Below are positions 13,177 through 22,894 of a stretch of 64,000 bases of DNA, one piece after another. Source of the stretch: Melampsora larici-populina 98AG31 (Eukaryota > Basidiomycota > Pucciniomycetes > Pucciniales > Melampsoraceae); assembly GCF_000204055.1 (NCBI RefSeq), contig NW_006768806.1, positions 221,677 through 285,676 of the forward strand. The letters run 5' to 3'. Numbering within the stretch: the first letter of the stretch is position 1; each line of letters starts with the position of its first letter. A program made the position numbers and the translations under genes. The notes under the pieces were generated by a model. That model did not search any database, had not been told where the DNA came from, and saw nothing but the letters and a program-made list of their open reading frames with translations.

Positions 13177-13521
13177 AATGTCTGATGATTGTGATGTATC
13201 GTGAGTTGTATTTCCTGATAGGATAGGATAGGATAGGATAGGACGATATGATATGATACGATATGATATGATATATGAAGTGAGAGCTGAATGAGCTGGT
13301 TTAATGACGCGAAGTTCGATATGCATGTTACACAAGCATATATATGTACAAGTGAAGCCTGGCTCCCCTGTATGTACCGCTCGTATATAGCCCCGACCCT
13401 ACGCGAGTTTATATCATTGTCAGCATCTCGCCCCCTCACGGTTACTCTTTATCAGCAACTCATACTCCAACCGCTCTCCAGTCGCACCCCCGATACCAAA
13501 TTCACCTTCCCAATCAACAAA
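13177..13521. promoter_or_regulatory. Shared divergent promoter of MED20-like and RPA2 genes
   Basis: The start codons of the minus-strand MED20-like gene (13176) and plus-strand RPA2 (13522) are only 345 bases apart, so both promoters and 5' leaders lie here. The space contains two adjoining pentanucleotide satellites (13217-13276). The side nearest RPA2 is pyrimidine-rich (CTCCAACCGCTCTCCAGTC), typical of fungal TATA-less start regions. No clear TATA box is visible. Confidence 0.6.
13217..13276. repeat. Compound pentanucleotide satellite (GATAG)n-(GATAT)n
   Basis: About five copies of GATAG (13217-13241) run directly into about six imperfect copies of GATAT/GATAC (13244-13276). The two motifs differ by one base, which suggests one arose from the other by slippage and mutation. 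The array lies upstream of the MED20-like start codon, within its presumed promoter or leader. Confidence 0.9.
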
Positions 13522-14714
13522 ATGGCTTCATACGGTTATGACGGTGGGGGGTTCCTTCAAGGTTAGTTCGGGCGCCTCGTCGTCGGCGCGTGCATCTGTT
13601 TCCTTTCCCCTTGAAGCTATGGTCCATTTGTCCGAGCAAGCGTGATTCAATATGGTCACGATATGTCGACAGGATCGCAATCAAACACTCAGTCTCCTGG
13701 GGGTGGAAAGGCCAAAGCAGAAAGTACGCTCCGCCCAGTGACGATCAAGCAGGCCATGGAGGCCCACTTCCCACACTCGGATGCATCGGCCTACATTCAG
13801 GATGTCGAAGTTGCTCACGTGCGCAGCTCGTTTCCCCTCTTACCTCCAATTCGCATTTCTAGTTTTATGAAACGGAAACTACCTTTAGGTTTCGTTTTGC
13901 GCTATTGTCCGAGAAATTGCTCGACATGATAGCAATGTCTTATTCAGGATGGAAGATGGTACCGGCACTGTCGAAGCACGGAAATGGCGGGAATCGAATG
14001 ATGGAGAAACGGAGGGCTTGGACCCCGAAACAGGAGTTCAGTTGAGTTTCAATCTGATGATCATGCCCGAGCGAGCCGTGAACGTGATTCCTACAAAGTG
14101 AAATAACATTTTTTCCTTGGCGTTTTGGTACAGGGAACGTGATTGGGTGAGAGTTGTGGGAAAAATAAATAACTTCAACTCCAAGAGATATGTGAACGCG
14201 TCTCGTATCACAAAGATCACGGATTTTAACCAAATCAATTATCACTATCTAGACGCTATGCGGGTCACTTTGGAATACGATAGAGGATCCTCAGTAAGTT
14301 GCTAAATCTTAGCGACATGCCACGTATTTTTCATCATGTCTCCGGTCTACTCTGACGTGGCTCATGATGAACTCTAGGGTGGAAATTATATGGCAATTGA
14401 CCACACCAATGGAGGCGCCTCCAATGTCGTCAAGCCCTCCGACCAGCACAAAAACTTGCCTCCCAAACAAGCAAAGATCATGTCCTACTTAGAAAGTCAA
14501 GAATTGCCCGAGGCTGGTATGCATCTTGAGGACATCGCTCACTCTTGTGCTATGACACTCGAAGATGTCACGTACGTATTATTTGGCCTTGTAGATCCGC
14601 AGAAACTTAGCCTGACTCATGATCAATGAACTGCTTCTGATGACTTTTCTCAGCGACGCAACCAATCAGCTCATAGCAGCCGGGGAACTGTTCACAACAT
14701 CTGATGATAACTAG
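13522..14714 (+). CDS. RPA2: Replication protein A 32 kDa subunit, six exons
   Basis: Rpa2 is the middle subunit of the RPA heterotrimer that binds single-stranded DNA in replication, repair and checkpoint signalling. Exons: 13522-13561, 13673-13818, 13889-14040, 14134-14293, 14378-14571, 14654-14714; 753 bases, 250 residues, close to yeast Rfa2 (273). The amino terminus MASYGYDGGGFLQGSQSNTQ is the Gly/Ser-rich phosphorylation region. The OB fold (about residues 45-165) shows TLRPVTIKQ, VSFCAIVREIA, RMEDGTGTVEARKW, RDWVRVVGKINNFNSKRYV and FNQINYHYLDA. The carboxyl-terminal winged helix (about 185-250) shows MSYLESQELPEAGMHLEDI and ATNQLIAAGELFTT, the partner-binding module. All introns are GT..AG and phases match. 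Confidence 0.96.
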
Positions 14715-17700
14715 TTGAGTTACAACATCATCCTTTATGTTATGTTAACCGTACTGATTGTTACCGTCCACAAACCCCCACAAAACAGTGTTAGACCCAC
14801 CAACTGACAAGTCAAAGTGTAAAAATATGACATAAATTCTTCATTCCTTCTGGATCATGGCATCGTTCCATAGCATCGAGATATGGCTCTCGATATAGTT
14901 CCTGCTTGATATAATCCTTGTAATATCACATTCCGCCTTGCAGTGCTGCAATCCTATATATATGAAGGCAAAACATTGAGGTGTAGCATTCCTGTGAGCA
15001 GCTGTGCCAATTGAAGCTCAATTTTTGCACTCCGAGTCTTGATGAGTGACTCATGAGGATGGCAGCTAATCAGGAGTATGGCAAGTTGAAAATAAAAGCA
15101 TAAAGCTAGAAAAACAGACAATTGGAGGATAGAATTGTAGTTGTTGGTTGTGAAAAGTGCAATGGCCTTATCACAAATTTAGGACTTTGAAGCCTGTAAG
15201 TTATCTTACAAAGATCAATGGGTTCCTGCTTCTGTAAAAACTAGATTAATTATGACATCAGACTATCTTGAAATTGTCGGTTCTGATTATCGGTGAAGGT
15301 GTTAATTGCAGAGAATTTGGAAGGTGTGACTCTATATTTCCAAGAACATCTAAAAAAAAAAACCTAATCAGGTGTCAAAATCAGTCTTGAGCTTGATTAT
15401 TTTCTGGGTTGAAGGATCACCTGGAGAAACTCAAATATGTATCATAGGAGAATATACATAAATAATGTATGTGTATTCTCCTCCAGTCACACTTGACACT
15501 TGACCCCAAAATAAGGTTTATCAAGTATTGATCTACCACTGAGTCTTTGATGGCAATCTATTTGTGATGACCACTCTAATATATACTATGCTTTTGACAG
15601 AAAGAGGTGTAGAAATGCCTATTCATACATCCTAACCACTATGACCTGCTAAAAGTGGTGACACCCAGGAAGGCAATGTCTCTAACAAGACATGTCAAAA
15701 ATTACAAAGTCTACTCAAAGGATGATGTAACAATTTTTCAATGATCTTTCATTGTTTGCAGTCATTCCGCAGATCATACATGGCCCACTCAGCAAGTGAC
15801 AAAAATTGATTGAATTCACACAGTCACATTTACTGATATATGTCACCAAAGGTTTATCTGATGGTCTCAGTGATAGTATTGGGTATAAAATCAGATAATC
15901 TAGGTAATTGTGGGGACCTGGGGATCTCTCTTACGCACCTACAGTGCACTGCACAAACAGTCTGGGAAATGCAGCATATTTGATGGTATAACATGGCCAA
16001 AAAAGCTGAAAGAAAACCCTATCCTCTTCAGCTTCCTGTGATCCATCAGCCTGTATGTATTTTAATTACCACTGGCACTACAGATCTTTCCTTTCCTTTA
16101 CATTTTCAAGTCTCATATTCTGATTACCACCAAATTTTCTGTCATATCAGAAACTCTGTGCCCTTTGTTCCTATCTCATTTCAACTCAGTATGCAGAGCT
16201 CAAGCCACCAGGATTTGGGAACCCGGAAAACAGGTTAGGTCTTCATCCATTTCCTTTTAGCACTTGGTACTAGTATCTGGTTTTCTAATCTTGACACCAA
16301 AAATCTTTGACACAGTGGTTGTAGACCCTTCAACTTCCCTGTATACTGCAAGGATTGTTACAAAGACCTCCCTTGTTTTCAGGTGGTCTGACCAGAAGTT
16401 CATAACCATCTCATTGTATTTAAAGAGGTATTGCACCAGTTGTGTGAAGATGTGGTTTGAGTCAGTAAATCAGTCATATTGAATGAAAAATCTTATCCTG
16501 GACCTGACCAAATGCATATACAATGAGCAATACCATTTTGTATTCCTAGGATGAAAGCAAGTATCAGCAACACCTTGAGGCTAAATTGAGACAAACTTAA
16601 ATCTGGTGTAAGACTTGTTTTGGGGTCTTTGTTTAGCTCCTTTGATCTGGATTCTACAAACAAAGTTGTGGATTGTTTGAAGAATCAAATTTTACTCAAA
16701 AAAAGAGGTAAGCAAAACTTCCAAATATCACACAAGTCTCACTTCACATTACAATTATTTCAACATCCAGCCTCAAGGTCATGCTCCTACTCACTTTCAC
16801 ACTGCATACAGAATGCTTTTGCTCTAGAACTTTGTTCATGGGCTTATCCTTGGTAATCTTTGAATACAAGATATCCTAGTTGCTATCATACAGATGTGTG
16901 TGCATGTGATGAACCTTCCCAAAGATGGTCATACTAGGGTATTCATCTTGTGGCATTTCCAAAAGGAATTTTTCAAGATATCCCCCAGTTCAGTGAATAA
17001 ATTTGATTCCAAAGTGATTTGCTCTGATGCATGTCCTGATAGTAGCACAAGTATTTGATAGCTGAAAGGCTCCAGACCCAGTGTTGGGTTGTTCATCTAG
17101 AACTGCATTGGGTACAAAGGGGGAAACACAATCATTATCTTCTTTGAAAAGATGAAAGCCTCACTGGTATGTAAAAAAGTTTCAACCTCAACCTCCTGAT
17201 CATAAGCTTGAGTTTGAAGAAAAAACCAACCTCTGATGAATACATAATCCTGAAACCAGCAAGAGACCATAGAGTAGATGCACATTCTTTTCTGAAACTA
17301 TGTAATTTGGCAGAAAATACTATGTGCCACCTGATGACAAGTATATCCCAAGCAATGCATAACAAATTCCTATATGATAGAGGTACCTTGACAGGGAAAC
17401 CATGAGTGATGTTTCATCAAGCGCACCATGTATCAGAATAATGCCATAGATGTCTAACAAGATCCAACTTGCGCTTTCAAAGACATTCAACAATCAAGCT
17501 TTTCAGTTGCAAGACCCAGCTAGTTTGTAAAATGTCACCCTTCTTCAGGTGGTGAGGGTTATTCCAATTTCAAAGATACTAGTAATGAAGCTGACTTACA
17601 ATGAATCACAATTTGCAATTTTTACCAAACCCTTCTCAATGTGAAATGATTCTCACAGTGTCCCACTAAGATATTTTTTGAGTGGGAATGTTGTATCATC

Positions 17701-18715
17701 TTGCAAGTGGTAAGGCGGTTGAATAATTGGTTTTTATGTGGATTGAATTCCCCTCAAAATACAGGTAATCAAACTGAGTTGGTCCATCTGTTCAGACAGC
17801 TTGATATCATCATAGGCTTATTATAATTTACTTGGTCCATCAATTTGCAGCCAAGTGAAGATATCTCGGAGTTGAAGAAAGTGACAGGCTGAGGAAAGAC
17901 AAAGACAATGAAAATGAAAATTAAATCAAATGGTGAATATCTCTGGAGAGAATGATGTTGAAGTTGGAAACATAGTCTATTTATTTTTCAAGTGCTGGAT
18001 CAATGCCATAGTTGATCAAATTATCAAAAATATCACCATTTGAAAAACAGCTACTTTGCTGATGGCCATACAACTTAAGTTGATCTGCAATTAACCCAAG
18101 ATGCCTCGGTTCCAAAAAAATGGTCACAGCTATTAAATGTGGAAGATAATTATGACCTGGGTTCTGAACCCAAGTAGGTAATTTGGTCTGCAAGTGTTGC
18201 AGCATCTCACAGCCTGAGACTGAGTCAATGGTGCGCTCAAGAGCTGCAATTGAAGCTCATGAGGTCAAGGTCAAATGAGTCTCATGCAATTCACATCAGG
18301 GGATATTCCTCAGACTTTGTGCAAGTGCAAGTATTGTGTTGGGAACCATGATGCAATCATATGGTAAATAGAAGGATTTTAAAGGCTGATTCATCAATAG
18401 CAGCACAACACTTCAAGAACATATTGCTAGGCAATGATCCATGGAATTCATACACCAAACAAATCAAATACATTTTTTTGTATCTAATTGGTGTATGAGG
18501 CTCATGACAGGATCTTTGTAGATGTGAAAGTAATTTACACACGGAATTTATAAAACACTAATTGACAGGTTTCTTTTTAAAGGAAAGAACCAAGAGAAGG
18601 TATGAAATGCACACATCGGTTAAGCAGTATTGCAGAAAACAAAAGTTGAAAATTTCAAGTCTAAAGTAGGACCCTTGACATGTGAGATGTTTAATCAAAG
18701 ACTATTGACCATTTT
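14715..18715. other. AT-rich repeat-derived tract, no intact gene
   Basis: Four kilobases with no recognisable gene. Open frames are short and interrupted on both strands. The region around 16.9-17.4 kb on the minus strand has several overlapping 60-75 codon frames, which may be a decayed retroelement, but I cannot match a named domain. The right end (about 18360-18715) is the 3' flank of the esterase gene and is repeated at 21300-21600. Confidence 0.4.
15446..15482. repeat. Short imperfect hairpin
   Basis: AGGAGAATATACATA is followed after a short AATAA loop by TGTATGTGTATTCTCCT. The arms differ by single bases. It lies in gene-free DNA; it may be the remains of a foldback element, and no function is evident. 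Confidence 0.6.
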
Positions 18716-20133
18716 TCAAGATCTACAGTTTGACAAAACACTGATAGCCCATTTAGCCATGAGTCCATGAGTAAGTTTTTGGGGGTGATTGGGAAGATAA
18801 TACTATGAGAAAGCATGAAGATCATCAGTAAAGATCATTTAGTCTGGATGATTTGAGAAGCGAAGTACTTACGAGGTAACGGTCTGGATTTCGACATGCA
18901 CCAGCCGCACTAGTGGCACTTTTGAGACACGAACCAGTGGATTGGTATCTATCACATAAAGAGTATTATTCTGTCAAAACTGTGGGTCACGTGTAGACTT
19001 GGTGAGCGATATATACTTACCCAAAAGCGCGGGGAGCAGCTGTGATAGTAGAGTAAAGGGTGGTAAAATCAACATAAGCAAATTGGATGGATGGATTTTT
19101 GGTCTTGAAAGCCTTTAAACCAGTCCATATGATATTGTTGAACTCGGTCAATGGTTCAGATATCATGGGGGGTGCTACAAGTCATTCCGGAAAGAGTACA
19201 TCAGACTCAAGAAAAGTGAACGACTGTTTGAAGTGGTGACTGGAGTTAAAGCGTACAAAGAATGACTAAATTCCGAAACCCAGCTTGTACGAGGCGTTCG
19301 GTTTGACGAAGAAGCTCTAAGGCTGAACTGGAGAGTTTTGCTCCACGTCGGGAGGCAGAGGCCCAATCATTGATTCCGTACGAAATCAAGACCATCGAGC
19401 TTTTCACGAGAAGAACTTATCAGTGGGAAACCCAACCTCCATGCGGCCCGGCGAAAATCTTCATGACTCACGAATCTGTGTCGATGTGATTATGCTGGCC
19501 CAAGAACGTTTGGACATGTCCAATCATGTCTGTTTGCTGAGTCTATAGTACGAAAAAACAGGTTGAGAACATTGAGCCAGACTCGCAGAACATCAGAAAT
19601 GAAGGGTTGCCATTTTACATCGGTAGGCGAGAGTGCGCTCGAGACTGACGCGCCACCGGCTGCATAATCCTTTACGAGAGCGCCAATCTGATGGCCAAAT
19701 TGTTCAATCCATACTAGGCCATTCGAAGCCCGCTGACTGGTTATTAGACAACTTGAGTGCAATTCTTTTCGGCACTTGTAGTCAATCACTTACCCGTATT
19801 TCGGGCTACTGGGATCATGTACCGCTGGTGGTGGGTGACTTCCGATGTGTTGTCCATTGCTCATGTAGCTATCACCAAATCCATATATTGTCTGAAGTAA
19901 TCATTTACAGAAGGATCAGCTCCTAGCCTCTGATTGGCGCGTGCATCATAAACTCAAGGATAACAGACTTTGATTCTTCTCAGGTTGATCCCTGTGTTGA
20001 AATTGTTGAACTGAGACGAGCCAAGGGTTCCGCACTTTGGTTGAACTGCGAGTCTGAGTGGATATGTGTCGATTGATTGCGCGGCTCCATTGGAAAGCAT
20101 AGCCATGAGTAGGAAAACACCAGAGGAGAACAT
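18716..20133 (-). CDS. Secreted GDSL/SGNH-family esterase (CE16-like), eight exons
   Basis: Predicted secreted ester hydrolase, probably acting on acetylated carbohydrates or lipids outside the cell. Exons on the minus strand: 20133-19969, 19891-19794, 19736-19619, 19536-19472, 19399-19257, 19174-19021, 18948-18873, 18802-18716; 906 bases, 301 residues. MFSSGVFLLMAMLSNGAAQS is a signal peptide. The SGNH blocks appear in order: FGDSY with nucleophile Ser63, NGLVWIEQFG and DYAAGGAS (block II, Gly115), YGINDW with oxyanion Asn159 (block III), and LPNHPQKLTH near the end with the presumed catalytic His279. The position three before His279 is Leu276, where classical family members have Asp; I recall hydrophobic residues there in some fungal CE16 enzymes, but this needs an alignment. 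Length suits a single-domain enzyme. A decayed paralogue lies 1.5 kb away (21600-22460). The exact substrate cannot be read from sequence. Confidence 0.85.
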
Positions 20134-21599
20134 CGGGCCGGTTAATTACTTTACGAAGCCGAAAGTTTGAAAGCTATAAATGAACGAGTGGAATTTGGGA
20201 ACGCGATCAGAGACAGCAAAGGACAGGTTAGGTGCCTCGACAGACTTAAAGGTTATTCGTGAACTCTTGAGCGAGTCCCCATCTTGACTCACCAGAGATC
20301 CCTTTGGGGCATTCTGCCGTGACTCTGGACCCTGCAGGGCTTGCAAATATGGAAACTCAAGAAGGTTTCCCCGGGGAGCCCTAAAATCGCCCCTTCATCA
20401 TAGCGAACCCACGAGACGGATTAGAGAAGTATGATCACGTCGTGCGTTATGTGTCAAATCTAAAGCTACAACTGTATTTCGGGAAACGGGAGTGGACTGG
20501 AGTGGACTGGACGTGAACATCCAAAATATACTCGCACCAGTGGCAGCCGCTTAAGTACATGTCGTAGACGGCGAGCAGCGATTGGCGAGAGATGCGCATG
20601 TTTGAATTGTCAATGGGCATGGGTACAAGGCTCACAAGTCAAAATCACACTTGAAATTTTCAAAACCCTTCGTAATTTGTAAATTTTAAGAGAGAAAGAT
20701 CTTGGAAGGGGTAAGGCTGGCAAAGAAGCTTCCTAGACACAACTGGACCACATTTCTTTCAATAAATAACCTCCTCACTCCAAAGCCAAATGTCAGAACT
20801 GAGATTCCTCTCAATCACACACCTTTTGAGTCAATTGGGATAATTTTTCTAGACAAAGAAGTTGCAAAAGATAAAGATAACAAAAACCCGATGATAATGA
20901 AATGTGATAATCAGTACGAAATTCAAAGAGTCCATCCTTGGAAAAAATGTAGAAATTTGTATTGGAGACTTCCTGTAAAGAAACAAAATTCTAGCCAGAA
21001 GGTGAACCAAGTGGTACTTTCTAGCAATAGCAATGATGACTAGAGACATGAGGCCAAGCAGATCTTGTGATTTACAGGTGTCAAAAATAGACTGATGAAC
21101 TCAAGTGTGATGATTCTTACATGAAGAGATCACTTTCAAAAGAGTCCCATTTAGATAGGATCAGAAGATATTCCTTGGATGAATGTATTTTTGTTGTATG
21201 CAACTTTCATGTGATCATATAGCAAACCAAAAATATCCAAAAACTGCTTGAGTAATTACAAGAAACACAAAGCTTCAAGAAGGCTTTACAAGATGTCTTC
21301 ATATGTCAGAATCATGCATCGAAAGTATTAAATCTACTTGCTTTGTGGATCCAATTGGTGTATGTATCCTGCTCATAGAAGGGTCTTTGTATATATGAAA
21401 GTGATATATACACGTAATCTATCAAGCACCGTAGAAATACTCACACCTGGTTTCTTTTGAAAGCAAGAGCACAACAGGAGGTATGAACACCACACATAAA
21501 TCAAAATATGTGGCAAAAAAAGTTAAAAGTATAGATCTTTGACCTGTGAGATGGTTAATCAAGAACTATGTACTTGATAAAACATTCAGCCATCAGTCC
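20134..21599. other. Spacer between the esterase gene and its decayed copy
   Basis: The 20490-20690 part resembles 22300-22460, so both esterase copies share upstream sequence that includes the words GGACATCCAAAATA and GACATCCAAAATACAC-like. An open frame at 20702-21043 (plus, 113 codons, KKLPRHNWTTFLSINN near its start) has no similarity I recognise and may be a transposon remnant. At 21300-21599 the sequence repeats the downstream flank of the intact esterase gene (18421-18715), with about three quarters identity by eye. Confidence 0.5.
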
Positions 21600-21910
21600 A
21601 CGAGTAAGTTTCTGTGGGCCATGGGGGATGTACTCCTACAAACAAAATCAATCAGTAATAAAGAAATGAATTACTGATGAGGTAAAGGTCTAGATTTTCA
21701 CAAGCACCAACCCTACTATTTGAGCTTTTTGAGCACAAAACATTAGGTTGATATCTAGAAAGCTTTGATTTGTCAAAATAATAGGTCGCATGAAAAAGTA
21801 ATGTTGAACATGCTTAACCAAAAGATTGGAGAGAATCTTCGATAGAACTGGCAGAGAAAAGCATAGTGAAGTCAACATGAGCAAATTTAAACCTGCAGTC
21901 TCTACAGGAT
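21600..21910 (-). pseudogene. Decayed tandem copy of the GDSL esterase (3' exons only)
   Basis: On the minus strand this stretch aligns with exons 6 to 8 of the intact esterase. FAHVDFTMLFSA matches FAYVDFTTLYST, a block at about 21740 matches the CLKSATSAAGACRNPDRYL exon, and HGPQKLTRGLMAE matches NHPQKLTHGLMAK. Exons 1 to 5, including the signal peptide, the FGDSY block and the GxND block, are missing. A MITE (21940-22115) lies where the missing exons should begin, and upstream promoter-side similarity resumes at 22300-22460. It cannot encode an active enzyme. The surrounding similarity shows this was a full tandem duplication that later lost about 1 kb. Confidence 0.75.
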
Positions 21911-21939
21911 AGAAGAATAAAAACACGCTGAAAAGGATA

Positions 21940-22115
21940 CAGTCTGACCTGCGCAAATGCATACCCGCGCAACTGCATAACCCGTGATAATGCATAGAAA
22001 AAATCCTAAATTTTGATACTTTTTACTGCCAAATTTGACAATGGAATTGCATAACCCGTCAAAATGCATAGCGAAAGCCTTCCACCCAAGTTATGCATTT
22101 GCGCGGGTTAGACTG
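21940..22115. mobile_element. TA-flanked MITE (Tc1/mariner type), 176 bp
   Basis: The left end reads CAGTCTGACCTGCGCAAATG; the right end, read inward, CAGTCTAACCCGCGCAAATG. These inverted repeats differ at two of the first 20 positions. Both sides are flanked by TA (21938-21939 and 22116-22117), as expected for a Tc1/mariner-type target duplication. The interior has two copies of an ATAACCCGT.A.AATGCATA unit and no coding frame. It lies at the boundary of the deletion in the esterase pseudogene. Confidence 0.85.
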
Positions 22116-22894
22116 TAGTCAAAATCTGACAAATGTGAAGTCTTTGGAAAATATGATTCAGCTGTGTAAGATAATGTGTTTGTATGAGTGCTGACATTCC
22201 GACCACGCAAGGCCCCTCAGCTTGTCTCACGAACCTTATTTCTCCCAGTCAAGCAAGTTCCCAGACTGGCGCATACTGCACCAGATGATTACACATCGTT
22301 GGAACTGGGAATGGACTGAAAATGGACATCCAAAATACACTCACATCAGTTTTGTACCAACGAACACCATCACATTGTATAGACAGCCCGCAACGACTGT
22401 GAGGAGGTTTACGCTTTTGATTACTTCACCAAATCTTAAGCTTAACCAAGACTAGCCATATTGCCAAATTGCAGTAGAAATGGACAAATCATATCTCTCA
22501 ATGGCTAATGTTTAGGACAAATGGCTACAACGCTGCCAGTCAAGTCTCAGCCCATGGAGAAGTACACGATTTGTGAAAGGAAGACCGAGAAGAAAATGGT
22601 TTGAAACATAACTTGCCTTGGAAATGTCAACATTTGGATCATTCGAGATCTGTTTCGAGAAGACTTGATCATGAGAGGCAGATCACGACTGTGCATGAGA
22701 CATCCATCATAGCCTGCAACGCGAAAGAAATCTAGTCCTTTCACCTGTGTCCCACATATTCATTGCAATGTATGTAATTTACCCTATACATACATACATA
22801 CATACTCCATACAAAAGAAGAGCCGCTTAATACAGTGATACGTGAATACAATTGGTCCACACGATTCTTCGTAGTTTGCCTATCGACAATATCT
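22116..22894. other. Spacer between esterase pseudogene and double-FKBP gene
   Basis: The 22300-22460 part repeats the upstream flank of the intact esterase gene (20490-20640). At 22600-22740 (minus) an exon-like stretch, YDGCLMHSRDLPLMIKSSR, sits between a TTGCAG acceptor and a GCAAGT sequence, but I find no partner exon. A short run of CATA repeats occurs near 22785-22803. Nothing else stands out. Confidence 0.4.

Noticed and set aside
13075..13439. Minus-strand frames rich in SYxISYR repeats
   Set aside because: They are translations of the GATAG/GATAT satellite. Only the MGGTVVARV part is used, as exon 1 of the MED20-like gene.
20447..20635. Minus frame with SLLAVYDMYLSGCHW as a possible extra 5' exon of the esterase gene
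   Set aside because: The signal peptide begins cleanly at 20133, and the counterpart at 22300-22460 has stops, so this looks like shared upstream flank.
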